Origin: Acaryochloris sp. IP29b_bin.137
Lineage (GTDB): Bacteria; Cyanobacteriota; Cyanobacteriia; Thermosynechococcales; Thermosynechococcaceae
Reading direction: 5' to 3'
Length of the DNA stretch: 48,438 bases
NCBI RefSeq assembly: GCF_028285745.1
Contig: NZ_JANQOP010000122.1
Coordinates: 1 to 48,438 of the forward strand
Part shown: positions 1-9,139 of the stretch, in pieces
Position numbering within the stretch: the first letter of the stretch is position 1
Layout: every line of letters starts with the position of its first letter
The notes under the pieces: model-generated
Told to the model about the DNA's origin: nothing
What the model saw: the letters and a program-made list of their open reading frames with translations, nothing else
Database searches by the model: none
Program-made: the position numbers and the translations under genes

Positions 1-195
1 ATGCAACTGAAACCCCATAAACGACTCAATTACCAGAGAGGCATGAGGGCGCTATCACTGATTCAGAACACATTGTGAAACCCTTGTCATCCCCAAAGTT
101 CGTTGACAAATCAAATTGATAATACCCCTCAAGATCTGAATGGTTTTTCATTTGGTGTTAATTTTGGAGTAAATATTCCACTATTTTGATAATTG
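1..195. other. Left-edge intergenic sequence
   Basis: No recognisable gene. A 25-codon open frame runs on the plus strand from base 1 to the TGA ending at 78; it may be the tail of a gene cut by the window edge or chance. The remainder is AT-rich sequence downstream of the minus-strand TIR-STAND-WD40 gene. I see no convincing terminator hairpin. Confidence 0.4.
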
Positions 196-3100
196 CTAAC
201 ATATATCTTTGCCCGTCTGTGAGATTTTTAAGTTATTTTTCTGATAATCATCTAACCAGACGCAACCTTTATCTAAAAGAGTGTCTAACTCTAAGTTCCA
301 AATAACAACTCTGTTATCCATACTTGCAGCAATAAGGCTTTTTCCATCAGAGTTAAAACTTATGTCTTGAAAGGTATCCTTATTACTTTTAAAGCTAGCA
401 AGTGATCCACCCGCTCGATTCCAAAGTTTAACTGTGTTATTAGTAGTAGATGCAATTATTCTTCCATAGGGACTAAAGGCTACACTAGTAATACTTTCCT
501 CTTGCCCATCAATTGCAAATAGTTTTTCCCCTTCAAGATTCCATATCTGAATGGTTTTATCTTCACTAGCTACAGCAACTATTTCGCCATCAGGGCTGAA
601 GTTGATATCATTTATGGTTTGTTCAAGTTTTCCTAAAGTTATGGGTCGCTCTTGATCCAATTGCCATAACTGTAATTTATTCTCCTCAGTAGCTAAGGCA
701 AGCTTTTGGCCATCTGGACTAAATATCAGGTGGGTAAACACTTCATTCGGACTTTCAATGACAGTAGGTTTGTCTAATTTTTCGATATTCCAAATCTTAA
801 CTGTTCCATCCCAACTTGCTGATGCAAGATTCTTACCATTTGGACTAAACCTTAGGCTAGTAATAGTATTATTGTGACCCCCTAGTGTTTTGATGATTCT
901 TTCCTTTTCAAAACTCCAGAGTTTGACAGTGTTATCTGAACTAGCTAATGCCAGAAGTGGGTTATGAGCTTTTGGCGCAAAATCAAGTCGATAATGGCCT
1001 ACTAAGTCTTTTAAGATAAAATATTCTCCATTATTCAGTTTCCAAACCTTTACTAATTTATCTAAGCTAACAGATGCAAGATATTGACTATCAGGACTAA
1101 AACGAACTTGAAGAACTGGCATAGTATGCCCATCTAAAATCTTGAGGAATGGGTTCTCTTTTAAGTTCCAAAATCTTAAGACATTATCATCTCCCCCTGA
1201 AATAATAAGGCTTCTACCTGTATTAGTACTGGAACTCAGACTGTGAACTGTTCCTGTATGTCCTTTAAAAGTTTGAAGAAGCGTGCAACTCAGAACATTA
1301 TTCTGTCGACCAAGGCTCCAGAGTTTGACAGCCTTATCTTCACCTGCTGACGCGATTTGGTTATCTGAAAGGAATTTTATCTCATTTATGGATGCATTAT
1401 GATCCACATCACAGAACTGCAGTTCTTGACCATCCTTGCTCCAAAATCTGATTTTTCCCTCCTGGGTACCAGAAGCAACAATTTGACCGTCTGGACTAAA
1501 AGCTACGCTATTTACCGAGTGATTATGATTGAGAGTTTTTATAGTTTGACCATTACTCAGATTCCATAGCTTTACAGTGTTATCTAAGCTTGCAGAAGCA
1601 ATGGTATTTCCTTCAAGGTCAAAGCTAGCACTAAAAACTGTATTTTTATGGTCCATTAAAGTATGAATTAATCTGCCATCTTCATTCCAAATACGAATCA
1701 TTTTATCATCACTTGTTGAGGCAATATTTTTACCATCGCGACTAAAAACGACATTGTGTACTGGTTGAGTATGAGATTTCTCCCAGATGATCCTACCGCT
1801 GGTGTCCCAGAGTTTAACGGTGCCATCTATGCTGCTAGAAACGATCTTTTTCTGCCCTAGATTAGGGCTGAAATTCACACTGGTAACTCTGTCTTTATGG
1901 GCTATCCATTTTGCCTTAAGTTTTCCATTATTTCCCCAGATCCTGATAGTCCTATCATCACCTGCTGAGGCAATGGATTGCTCATCAGGGCTAACACTAA
2001 TACCTCTGATAGGAGCACTATGTCCTTCTAAGCGATTAAGTTCTTGTATTTCATAAACAGATTTAGCTAGAACAGCTACAGTTCTGGTATGAGTAGTATC
2101 AGACAACAGATGAAGTTTATGAAGCATCCAAGGCATCGGACTTTGGAGCTTTTTTCCTGCTTTCATACTGGTTACTAGTGCTTCAATCTGCTTATTTTCA
2201 GCAAGATACGAATTAGACAAAGCCGTTAAAGAATTGATTTCACCCTGTATCGTTTGACTCAATTGCACTAGGAAACTGATAGCTGCGGTACTTGCTATCA
2301 CTGCCGAAAAAATTGCAATTTTGGCCCGTCTCTGCGCTTTTTGACGCAATATTCTTTCATATGCCAAATTATCTTGAATTGCGCTATCGCTAACTTCCAC
2401 CAACTCTAGTAGTACTTCATCTTGTCCTAGCTCTTGAGCATCCTGGCTGTTTAACCATCTTTTTGCTTCAGCGAGTTGAGCTTCATCGAGCAAACCATGG
2501 TTACTCGATTTTTCTAACCAAATCCAATCCTCTACTCGACGCATCAATTGCCTACGAGTTAACTCCGCCTCCCGACGTTCACTGAGCCATAGCTGTAAAG
2601 TTGGCCAGCCGTCAATCAGAGCTTCATGGGCGATATCCACTTTCCTCCCCACGTCTTCTGATGTTCCACTAAGGGTAAGCAACCGTCGATCAGCAAGAAA
2701 TAATAAAGTCTCATTGAACAACTGGATATCATCATCCAGTGTCAGTAATTGTTCGACAGACTGTTGCCGACGAGTATCCGCTCTTCCTTCACCAAATTGA
2801 ATTAAGCGCAGGAAAATTCGGCGTATAATTGGCAACTGCTTTTGATCTAAAGCAGCTATAGTAGCATCAGCCCGATTAGCAATTGCAATCTGCAAACCTG
2901 TGCGGTTACTACCATCGAAGTTTTTATAAGCTTTATCAAGGACCAAAGATTCATAAGCACTAAGGTGTAGAATTTGTTCTTCTACTTTCTCCCATAACAA
3001 AACTAATGTCTCTTGAATTAAGGGCAAAACGCCTGGTTCGCCAACTGCATCTGCCACCAATCGCTCTGCCAAAATAGCCTCAACGAATACCCCTGCATCT

Positions 3101-4116
3101 TTAGCGGGTTGAATAATTGCCTCGTGTAAGTTTGAAGGATTTAGCGGGATGATCTCCATTCGAGAAAACTGAATCTTTGGCCACAATGGCGATTCCATCA
3201 AGTCAGGATAGAAATCAGCTCGAACAGTCAAAATGATATAAAGATTGGGGATCTCAATCAGGCGTAGTAATGCTTGTTGGAAGTTGGCTTTTTCTTGTTC
3301 TGCCTGCGCAAATACTTCTTCAAATTGGTCTACAACCAATAGCATTCGCTTTGCTTCAGGCTCGACCATTAATACTTCTGTGATGGCCAGATTAGGATCA
3401 ACTAAATCACTTCCCAAAGTAGCTTTCAATGTACTTAATGGAGATTTACCAGGACGGATATCCAAAACTAACCAATTCCCAGTTCCAAACAGGTCACTTT
3501 GGCGCAAAGCAGGAATGAGTCCTGCAAAAACAAGTGATGACTTCCCACTCCCCGAAGGACCAATCATCGTAATCAAGGGGAACTGGTGTAAGCGTCTTTT
3601 AGCATCCTCTATTTCGTTATCACGCCCAAAAAAACAGTCACTGTCTACTTCACTAAAAGGCACCATGCCAGGGTAGGGGCATGGTGGCCTTGAGGGTAGA
3701 TCAGAAATCCCAGGCTTTAACTGGTTACAGAGCCTTGCAATAACATCTTTCCTATCACTGGGATCAGTTGCATTAAGATGAACAACCGTATTTAAGCGAG
3801 TGGGTAGTTGAACTGGTTCAAGAATCAAGGGAATGACTGGCCAAGTTCCAGTTTCCAAACCGTAAGAGCTACTAAGTCTTTCTATAAAATTGTTAGCGAC
3901 TTCAGCCATATAGGCATTAGAAATTATCAGCACAACCCATTTACTTTCTTGAATCGCCCGTTCAATTGCCAGTAACTTTGGAAGTCCCAGATTGAAGTCA
4001 TCTTTGGTATGGCACTGAATATCAGCTTGTTCCAAAGCAGATAATAAGTATCCTTCTACCCAAGCACGATCTGCATCCGCATAAGAAATAAACAGATCAT
4101 ATTTTTTAACTACCAT
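196..4116 (-). CDS. TIR - STAND NTPase - WD40 repeat protein (NLR-like sensor)
   Basis: This 1306-residue protein has a TIR domain at about 5-130 (YDLFISYADADR start, IISNAYM strand). A STAND/AAA_16 NTPase follows, with an FFGRDNE entry motif near 162, Walker A GPSGSGKSS at 186-194 and Walker B LLVVDQFEE at 259-267. Residues about 599-620 form a hydrophobic segment, probably a membrane anchor. From about 695 onward there are 14 WD40 repeats, enough for two seven-bladed propellers, and the tail contains GCVWLDDY. Proteins of this layout are STAND signalling ATPases in which the repeats sense a ligand and the ATPase oligomerises to switch on the N-terminal effector domain. The TIR glutamate is at 79, one residue off the usual spacing, so NADase activity is doubtful and an adaptor role is possible. 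It lies 340 bases downstream of a caspase-TIR gene on the same strand. Domain calls are firm; function is inferred. Confidence 0.9.
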   Translation of the reverse strand: MVVKKYDLFISYADADRAWVEGYLLSALEQADIQCHTKDDFNLGLPKLLAIERAIQESKWVVLIISNAYMAEVANNFIERLSSSYGLETGTWPVIPLILEPVQLPTRLNTVVHLNATDPSDRKDVIARLCNQLKPGISDLPSRPPCPYPGMVPFSEVDSDCFFGRDNEIEDAKRRLHQFPLITMIGPSGSGKSSLVFAGLIPALRQSDLFGTGNWLVLDIRPGKSPLSTLKATLGSDLVDPNLAITEVLMVEPEAKRMLLVVDQFEEVFAQAEQEKANFQQALLRLIEIPNLYIILTVRADFYPDLMESPLWPKIQFSRMEIIPLNPSNLHEAIIQPAKDAGVFVEAILAERLVADAVGEPGVLPLIQETLVLLWEKVEEQILHLSAYESLVLDKAYKNFDGSNRTGLQIAIANRADATIAALDQKQLPIIRRIFLRLIQFGEGRADTRRQQSVEQLLTLDDDIQLFNETLLFLADRRLLTLSGTSEDVGRKVDIAHEALIDGWPTLQLWLSERREAELTRRQLMRRVEDWIWLEKSSNHGLLDEAQLAEAKRWLNSQDAQELGQDEVLLELVEVSDSAIQDNLAYERILRQKAQRRAKIAIFSAVIASTAAISFLVQLSQTIQGEINSLTALSNSYLAENKQIEALVTSMKAGKKLQSPMPWMLHKLHLLSDTTHTRTVAVLAKSVYEIQELNRLEGHSAPIRGISVSPDEQSIASAGDDRTIRIWGNNGKLKAKWIAHKDRVTSVNFSPNLGQKKIVSSSIDGTVKLWDTSGRIIWEKSHTQPVHNVVFSRDGKNIASTSDDKMIRIWNEDGRLIHTLMDHKNTVFSASFDLEGNTIASASLDNTVKLWNLSNGQTIKTLNHNHSVNSVAFSPDGQIVASGTQEGKIRFWSKDGQELQFCDVDHNASINEIKFLSDNQIASAGEDKAVKLWSLGRQNNVLSCTLLQTFKGHTGTVHSLSSSTNTGRSLIISGGDDNVLRFWNLKENPFLKILDGHTMPVLQVRFSPDSQYLASVSLDKLVKVWKLNNGEYFILKDLVGHYRLDFAPKAHNPLLALASSDNTVKLWSFEKERIIKTLGGHNNTITSLRFSPNGKNLASASWDGTVKIWNIEKLDKPTVIESPNEVFTHLIFSPDGQKLALATEENKLQLWQLDQERPITLGKLEQTINDINFSPDGEIVAVASEDKTIQIWNLEGEKLFAIDGQEESITSVAFSPYGRIIASTTNNTVKLWNRAGGSLASFKSNKDTFQDISFNSDGKSLIAASMDNRVVIWNLELDTLLDKGCVWLDDYQKNNLKISQTGKDIC

Positions 4117-4456
4117 GATGATTTACCTGTCTTGCGGATTAATCATTATTTGCTAGTGATTTCTCTAAATAGTCAGCAGAATATTAAAATAATTTAGAAA
4201 CTAGATTGTCATGCAAACTAGTTCTACTTTTTTGTTGCGAAAAAATCTTATGCTAAAGAATATATAATCACTAATACTAAAAATCATGGCTTTTCATATA
4301 CAATCGACAATATGGCTACAGCAATAGCTTTTCATAGATTAATTAAAAAATTCACATAATACTACAAAGATACTATAAAATCTTTATGAATAAGTTAGCA
4401 AAAATATATATCTATAAAAAGCATTTAAAAAATCATTTTTTAAATGAATCACCTTA
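4117..4456. other. AT-rich spacer between caspase-TIR and TIR-STAND-WD40 genes
   Basis: Very AT-rich, with no open frame of protein-like composition and no strong hairpin. It is long for an operon spacer, so the downstream WD40 gene could have its own promoter here. I cannot fix promoter boxes with confidence. Confidence 0.4.
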
Positions 4457-5698
4457 TTAGCGGTGGAATAGTGGACCCTTTAAAGCTTTGACTAGACGCT
4501 CAAACTCACTCTCAGCTCGACGAGCATGAGTCAGGTCTAGCATTGCCAACATACTAAGTCTTATAGGTAAGCGATTATAATCAATAGGTGTAGTCTTTAA
4601 AGGTAACAGGCGGTAATTGCCTTCCTGAATACCCATTGTTTGTGCAAGAACATTTTCAAACTCTGCCATGCTATCTGCTAAATAGTTTTCTGATAACACA
4701 ATAAGAATTCGTTTAGACTGAGTAATACCACGTTCAATGTTAACTACACGAGCTACACCTGGTTCATCCACATCACCAGAAATAGCAATCTTTAAACCAG
4801 CGTTTTTTAGTCGCGGCACTAAAGTTTCCCAAACCCAAATGGCATCAGGCTCTTTATCTATATAGCTAATGTAGGCATCATATCGGAAGTCTTCTTCTAT
4901 CGTAGGGACAATTCCTCGTTGACCACCTAAGTAAAGTGAAACAGGAATATTTTCTTCTAATTCTGCTTTGAAGATTGGATGCTGATTATGCTGATCTTGA
5001 GTCACTTTAGGTTGGAGATACTCAAATAAGTCAAAAATACGGATCACCCCGTCATTACTGACAATCTCCCCTTTTAAACCAGCTAACAAATGCTGTGTAA
5101 AAAGACTATTCTCTGAACCAGAAAGGAAATAAGAAAACTCATTTGCACGTGAAGAAGCAAGAATTGCTCTACCCAAACCTTGCTTTAAAAGATCATAATA
5201 ATCCGCTGACAGTTCTTCCTTCAATGCAAGTGCACATTCTTTCTTTGGCTGACCAATTCCGCCAGCATGGCAACAATCAAGAATTGTTAACATTTTCTTA
5301 GCTGGAATTGCTTGTAATTTTCGAGTCAGTTCAGCACTCGAAATTGCTGTTTTACTGAAAGACTCTTCTGACTTACAATTAGTATCAACTGTTAGTAAGT
5401 ATTCTCCTGAATGGGGGCCAGATTCTATTTGGCCCCCATGACTAGATATATATAACAGAATAGTTGATTTCGTGTTACTTCTATTAGCAATTATCTCCAA
5501 AGTACCTAGTATCGAGTTTTTGGTTGCTTGATTATTTAGAAGTAAGTATACATTATCATTTATGTATCCACAGTATTTTTGACTAATAAGCAAATTATAA
5601 ATATCTTGAGCATCATTTATGACAGTTGCAGGCAACGAACTAATGTGTTTATAGTTAGAAATACCTATTATTAGAGCATAAGCATTATCAAATTGCAT
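4457..5698 (-). CDS. Caspase-like (C14) protease fused to a TIR domain
   Basis: The 413-residue protein opens with a caspase/metacaspase-type peptidase domain (about 5-255). The catalytic His is in YISSHGG (H87) and the catalytic Cys in DCCHAGG (C143). A TIR domain follows at about 272-408, starting YDAYISYIDKE, with a helix-proximal Glu (E348) placed like the catalytic Glu of TIR NADases. Both protease residues are intact, so it should be an active cysteine protease. The fusion suggests protease activation by TIR-driven assembly, or a TIR that makes or binds an NAD-derived signal. No signal peptide or membrane helix is visible, so it is cytoplasmic. The next gene downstream on the same strand encodes a TIR-STAND-WD40 protein, the obvious partner. 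Local sequence is AT-richer than the core genes, which suggests transfer. I see no clear Shine-Dalgarno at the chosen ATG. Confidence 0.9.
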   Translation of the reverse strand: MQFDNAYALIIGISNYKHISSLPATVINDAQDIYNLLISQKYCGYINDNVYLLLNNQATKNSILGTLEIIANRSNTKSTILLYISSHGGQIESGPHSGEYLLTVDTNCKSEESFSKTAISSAELTRKLQAIPAKKMLTILDCCHAGGIGQPKKECALALKEELSADYYDLLKQGLGRAILASSRANEFSYFLSGSENSLFTQHLLAGLKGEIVSNDGVIRIFDLFEYLQPKVTQDQHNQHPIFKAELEENIPVSLYLGGQRGIVPTIEEDFRYDAYISYIDKEPDAIWVWETLVPRLKNAGLKIAISGDVDEPGVARVVNIERGITQSKRILIVLSENYLADSMAEFENVLAQTMGIQEGNYRLLPLKTTPIDYNRLPIRLSMLAMLDLTHARRAESEFERLVKALKGPLFHR

Positions 5699-6235
5699 GG
5701 CAAAAAATTACTACTAACTTTTCAATCTTTATTAAAGTCATACATGAAATCAAGCATGATTTATATTTTATTTAATTATCAAAAAATCCATAAGCTCTCT
5801 ATTTGAAACATAAAAATGATGACCCTATGCTAGTTATCGATATCTACTTTAACTAGTTACCAAGCTTAGATGAATATAACCCTCTTTTACTGCTTTAGGG
5901 AGAGGATAAAACTTTGATTATTTCTCGCCTATCCTCATATTTTTGCGCTGAAGAATAATTTTCAATAATAACGGTAAAACGTTAATACAGATTTTATCTA
6001 GCCAGAGTGATAAAAGAGGGATCAAGTAATGAAATTAGTTGTAATGCAAATATATAAGGAGAGAATCTAAGGACATATATCTATCAGGTGTTGATATAGT
6101 TTTTACGCAAGAATGTTTTAGCAATACAGAAAATCCTATTCCCATTGTGATAGATCAGCCTTGAGAAGATCAGCTAGGTGAAGTTAAATTAATCGACCTG
6201 CTCTATCGTTCACCAGCAATTGTAAATTCAAAAAT
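5699..6235. other. Intergenic region upstream of caspase-TIR
   Basis: AT-rich region with no supportable gene. It should contain the minus-strand promoter of the caspase-TIR gene. A small inverted repeat, CTAGTTA at 5830-5836 and TAACTAG at 5850-5856, lies about 130 bases upstream of that start and could be an operator, but it is short enough to be chance. Confidence 0.35.
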
Positions 6236-6607
6236 TTAAGAGGTATTTGCCGCTGCCCAAAGTTCTGGATCATCCAACATAAACTGGAGTAAATGCTCCC
6301 AATCAACAGGGTCATGAATAATCGGTTAGCCATTGGTTCTGGATTAGGCTTTCCCAGTGGCTTGATTGATGGGTTGAGAGCTACAAACAGAAGTCAGATC
6401 AAGATGATTTTTTGGGTTTGCTCACATTTTCAATGCTTGCGGTTGAATAACCCAGTTTTTAGACCCAATGTCGAGGATAAAGTCGCTTTGACCGCCTTCA
6501 TTGGAAGTTGCCGCATTGTGGTTAATTCGTCTGTCAGCGTTTAGCTTTACAGGATGAGCGGAGGTTCCGAAAGGGGTATAGTCCATAAAGCCCAGATGCG
6601 ATCGCAC
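6236..6607 (-). pseudogene. Possible decayed gene remnant downstream of bcsA
   Basis: On the minus strand, protein-like stretches appear one after another but in shifting frames. An open frame of 61 codons ends at 6422. It is followed in the same frame by about 24 more sense codons after the TGA, and then by a segment in another frame (6236-6325) containing DPVDWEHLLQFMLDDPELW before a TAA. The composition looks coding, but stops and frame changes interrupt it. It overlaps the last bases of the cellulose-synthase-like gene. I do not recognise the family. It could be a relic or chance open frames. Confidence 0.2.
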
Positions 6608-8660
6608 GCAACGTATCCCATTCCGTCGGTAGACGAGGCAACTGCCAATTCTGGGAATTACAGTAGGTGAAATTCACGAGCTTCCATAGGGTGGGGGGAT
6701 CAACTGCCTTAAACATGCATCCAAAGATCGTATTATTGCGTTGTTGATGACGGATTTCGGCCATCAGTCTCAGACTCGTGTGGGGAACTTCAACTTTAAC
6801 GGTCTCAGATATCTCTAAAGACACAGGAAGGTGAGTTTGCAGACGGCAGCCAGCCTCCGAGATATCCAGAAATTTCCCTTCGTAAACCTCGCCTGTTGGA
6901 GTGGTAATTTGACAAGCCTCGCCAGAAAAGACTCTAGGGTGTCCTCGATCATGATCAGCACTAACACCCGCAATCAAAGCTGTAGCTAAAAGCAAAATGT
7001 TCGCCTGTGCCCAAATCAAATAAATCCAATCGAGATCTCCGCCTGAAGAATGGAACATACCAAAAACGATAGCGAGAATGCTTAAGATTAGGAGAAATAA
7101 GATATGAGACAGACTGCGAACATTAAAGTGGATGCCATAACTATCTAACTGTTTACTGGTGACATGAAAGGGCTCAGATATTTGAGAATAAAAGAAAATT
7201 TTGAGCACCACTTTAAAAACATGAAATCCCTGTAGCAAGTTGTAGATAATCAGCAACAACACACTCCCCCGCATCCAGCTCATGACAATAATGGAAAGAG
7301 AATAGCTATACAAGGTATAGGTACTGATTTCTGACAGGGTAATATCAATACTTTTCCAACCTAACAATAGGTACAAAATCGGAGACAGAAAACTCAGAGT
7401 TTTGAGAATCTCCTCCAGCCAATACAAGGTTCCTGACAGATAGGTAAACCGCTGCATCATGCTCAGCCCTGACAACCACAACGGGTTATGCTGGCTGATC
7501 ACCATTCGCAACGTTCCTTCTGCCCAACGCATGCGTTGTTTTAGATATTCATTAATATTGTTGGCTGCACATCCCACACTCAATAACTCATTCAGATAAA
7601 CTGTTTTATAGCCCCGAGCTTGCATCAAAATACCCGTGGCATAATCTTCAACAATGGTATTGAGCGGAATACCACCAATCGCCTCAAGATGCTGGCGGCG
7701 ATAGAGAACTGAACTGCCCGAACACACCACTGCGTTGACGGCATCTCGGGCAGGTTGAATAACTTGGTAGAATTCAGTCTGCTCATCGGCGATAAAACGC
7801 CCTCCCAAATTTTTTTGGGGTGGGTCAGGATTATAAAATTTTTGGGGCGTCACCACCATGGATACATGGTTATCTGCCTGAAAAAATCCAATAGTTCGCT
7901 CTAAAAAATGGTTGAGCGGAATAAAGTCTGCATCAAAAACCACAACAATTTCACTATTCGTTTGTTGTAAGGCATGGTTGAGATTCCCAGCTTTTGCATG
8001 TTCATTGATCGGTCTCGTTAAGTAATGGCAACCCCATTTTTTCGCCAGGGCTTCCATTTCAGGGCGCTGCCCATCATCCAAAAGCCAGATATGCTTTTGC
8101 TGCTTGGGATACTTGATCGACTTGCAGCCAATCAGCGTTCGCTCCAACATGGTTGTGGGTTCATTATAGGTGGGGATAAAAATATCAACGCTCAGTTTAT
8201 TGGCCCGTTGCCCCCTCTGATGATATTGATCGGCTTCTGCTCGCCGATTGGGTGCCTGTAGGATCAAATAGTTATTGGTCCAGCTATTCAAAATGCTGAG
8301 TAGTTCATAGGCAAAAAGCCCAATGCAGAGTAAGGCATCTGGCCCTTGCAAACTGAGGGTATGGGTAGAGCGCCAGACCAGATACTTAGACTGCACAACA
8401 ATGAGTAAAACAACCAGCAAACTTTTGATCCAGTTTGGCGGTTGTGTCGGCAGTAAAACCCTTAATATTCCCAACAGCAAAATCGCCAAGAAAATTGGCT
8501 TAGTTGTCAAAATAGCTTGATAAATCGTTTGTGCTTTGGGTCCAATTGAAATGACGTCATAAATGATAAATGCAGAAGTAAGCAGTAACAGTAAACATTT
8601 GCTACCAGCAACCCTGTAATCTTGTGCAAGTGACCGTAGACTGTTGGTCACCGTTTGCAT
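6534..8660 (-). CDS. bcsA: Cellulose-synthase-like glycosyltransferase 2 with PilZ domain
   Basis: This 708-residue membrane protein is a processive family-2 glycosyltransferase of the BcsA type. It is expected to polymerise UDP-glucose into beta-1,4-glucan and push it through the inner membrane. N-terminal helices (about 20-130) precede the GT2 core, which has DDG at 195-197, DAD at 243-245, VED at 337-339 (the TED site) and QRMRW at 375-379 (the QxxRW site). Further helices lead to a PilZ domain from about residue 568, with RGHPR (RxxxR) and DISEAG (DxSxxG), the two c-di-GMP-binding motifs. Cyclic di-GMP control is therefore expected. No bcsB, bcsZ or other bcs gene is adjacent. In cyanobacteria such stand-alone enzymes make extracellular cellulose linked to aggregation or biofilm. 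Another beta-glucan product cannot be excluded. Confidence 0.88.
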   Translation of the reverse strand: MQTVTNSLRSLAQDYRVAGSKCLLLLLTSAFIIYDVISIGPKAQTIYQAILTTKPIFLAILLLGILRVLLPTQPPNWIKSLLVVLLIVVQSKYLVWRSTHTLSLQGPDALLCIGLFAYELLSILNSWTNNYLILQAPNRRAEADQYHQRGQRANKLSVDIFIPTYNEPTTMLERTLIGCKSIKYPKQQKHIWLLDDGQRPEMEALAKKWGCHYLTRPINEHAKAGNLNHALQQTNSEIVVVFDADFIPLNHFLERTIGFFQADNHVSMVVTPQKFYNPDPPQKNLGGRFIADEQTEFYQVIQPARDAVNAVVCSGSSVLYRRQHLEAIGGIPLNTIVEDYATGILMQARGYKTVYLNELLSVGCAANNINEYLKQRMRWAEGTLRMVISQHNPLWLSGLSMMQRFTYLSGTLYWLEEILKTLSFLSPILYLLLGWKSIDITLSEISTYTLYSYSLSIIVMSWMRGSVLLLIIYNLLQGFHVFKVVLKIFFYSQISEPFHVTSKQLDSYGIHFNVRSLSHILFLLILSILAIVFGMFHSSGGDLDWIYLIWAQANILLLATALIAGVSADHDRGHPRVFSGEACQITTPTGEVYEGKFLDISEAGCRLQTHLPVSLEISETVKVEVPHTSLRLMAEIRHQQRNNTIFGCMFKAVDPPTLWKLVNFTYCNSQNWQLPRLPTEWDTLRAIASGLYGLYPFRNLRSSCKAKR

Positions 8661-9139
8661 TACTCAACACTCATGCTGTAAAACATCGACATTAAAAAAG
8701 CACAAGCCTCTTTCTTCGGTATCTATCATCTAGAAATTGAGGGAAAACAAGCGATTAATCCGCAATATTTTGGTTAGCGTACCCGAATAAAAAAATAATC
8801 CGGCAGAGATGTAACTGAGCAACATCCTATCCACCACAAACTAAAAGCCATCTCTACCGTATGGCGCGGCTTTATCTTCATAAAGGACTGTACTGGCACT
8901 GGAATCAATACGGCAAAGTCATATCTCAACGCTGTCACTTGTAACAGGAAGGACAGAGCATTGTCTTGTTTACCCACTTCACCGACTAGCCCACTGCCAT
9001 GGCATAACGATAGAAGCCAACAAAAATGAACTAGCCAGGCTGGAGAGGGCTAGCGTAGGATGGTCATGGCTTTCTTTAGCTGAAATAATTCGCTGTTAAA
9101 ACCTACAAAGTCTACTCATTAAGGTCAACATCCTGTTGG
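8661..9139. other. Intergenic region between divergent bcsA and sbcC-like genes
   Basis: This stretch separates two divergently transcribed genes and should hold both promoters. A 67-codon open frame on the minus strand (8774-8977) shows no recognisable family and poor protein character, so I did not call it. CTAGCC and GGCTAG flank a ten-base loop near 9030-9055, a weak hairpin. Confidence 0.35.

Noticed and set aside
1787-2056. 89-codon plus-strand open frame
   Set aside because: It lies antisense inside the WD40-repeat region of the TIR-STAND gene and has no protein logic of its own.
8774-8977. Small minus-strand open frame upstream of bcsA, considered as an insertion-sequence remnant
   Set aside because: No transposase motif is continuous in any frame and no terminal repeats are visible.
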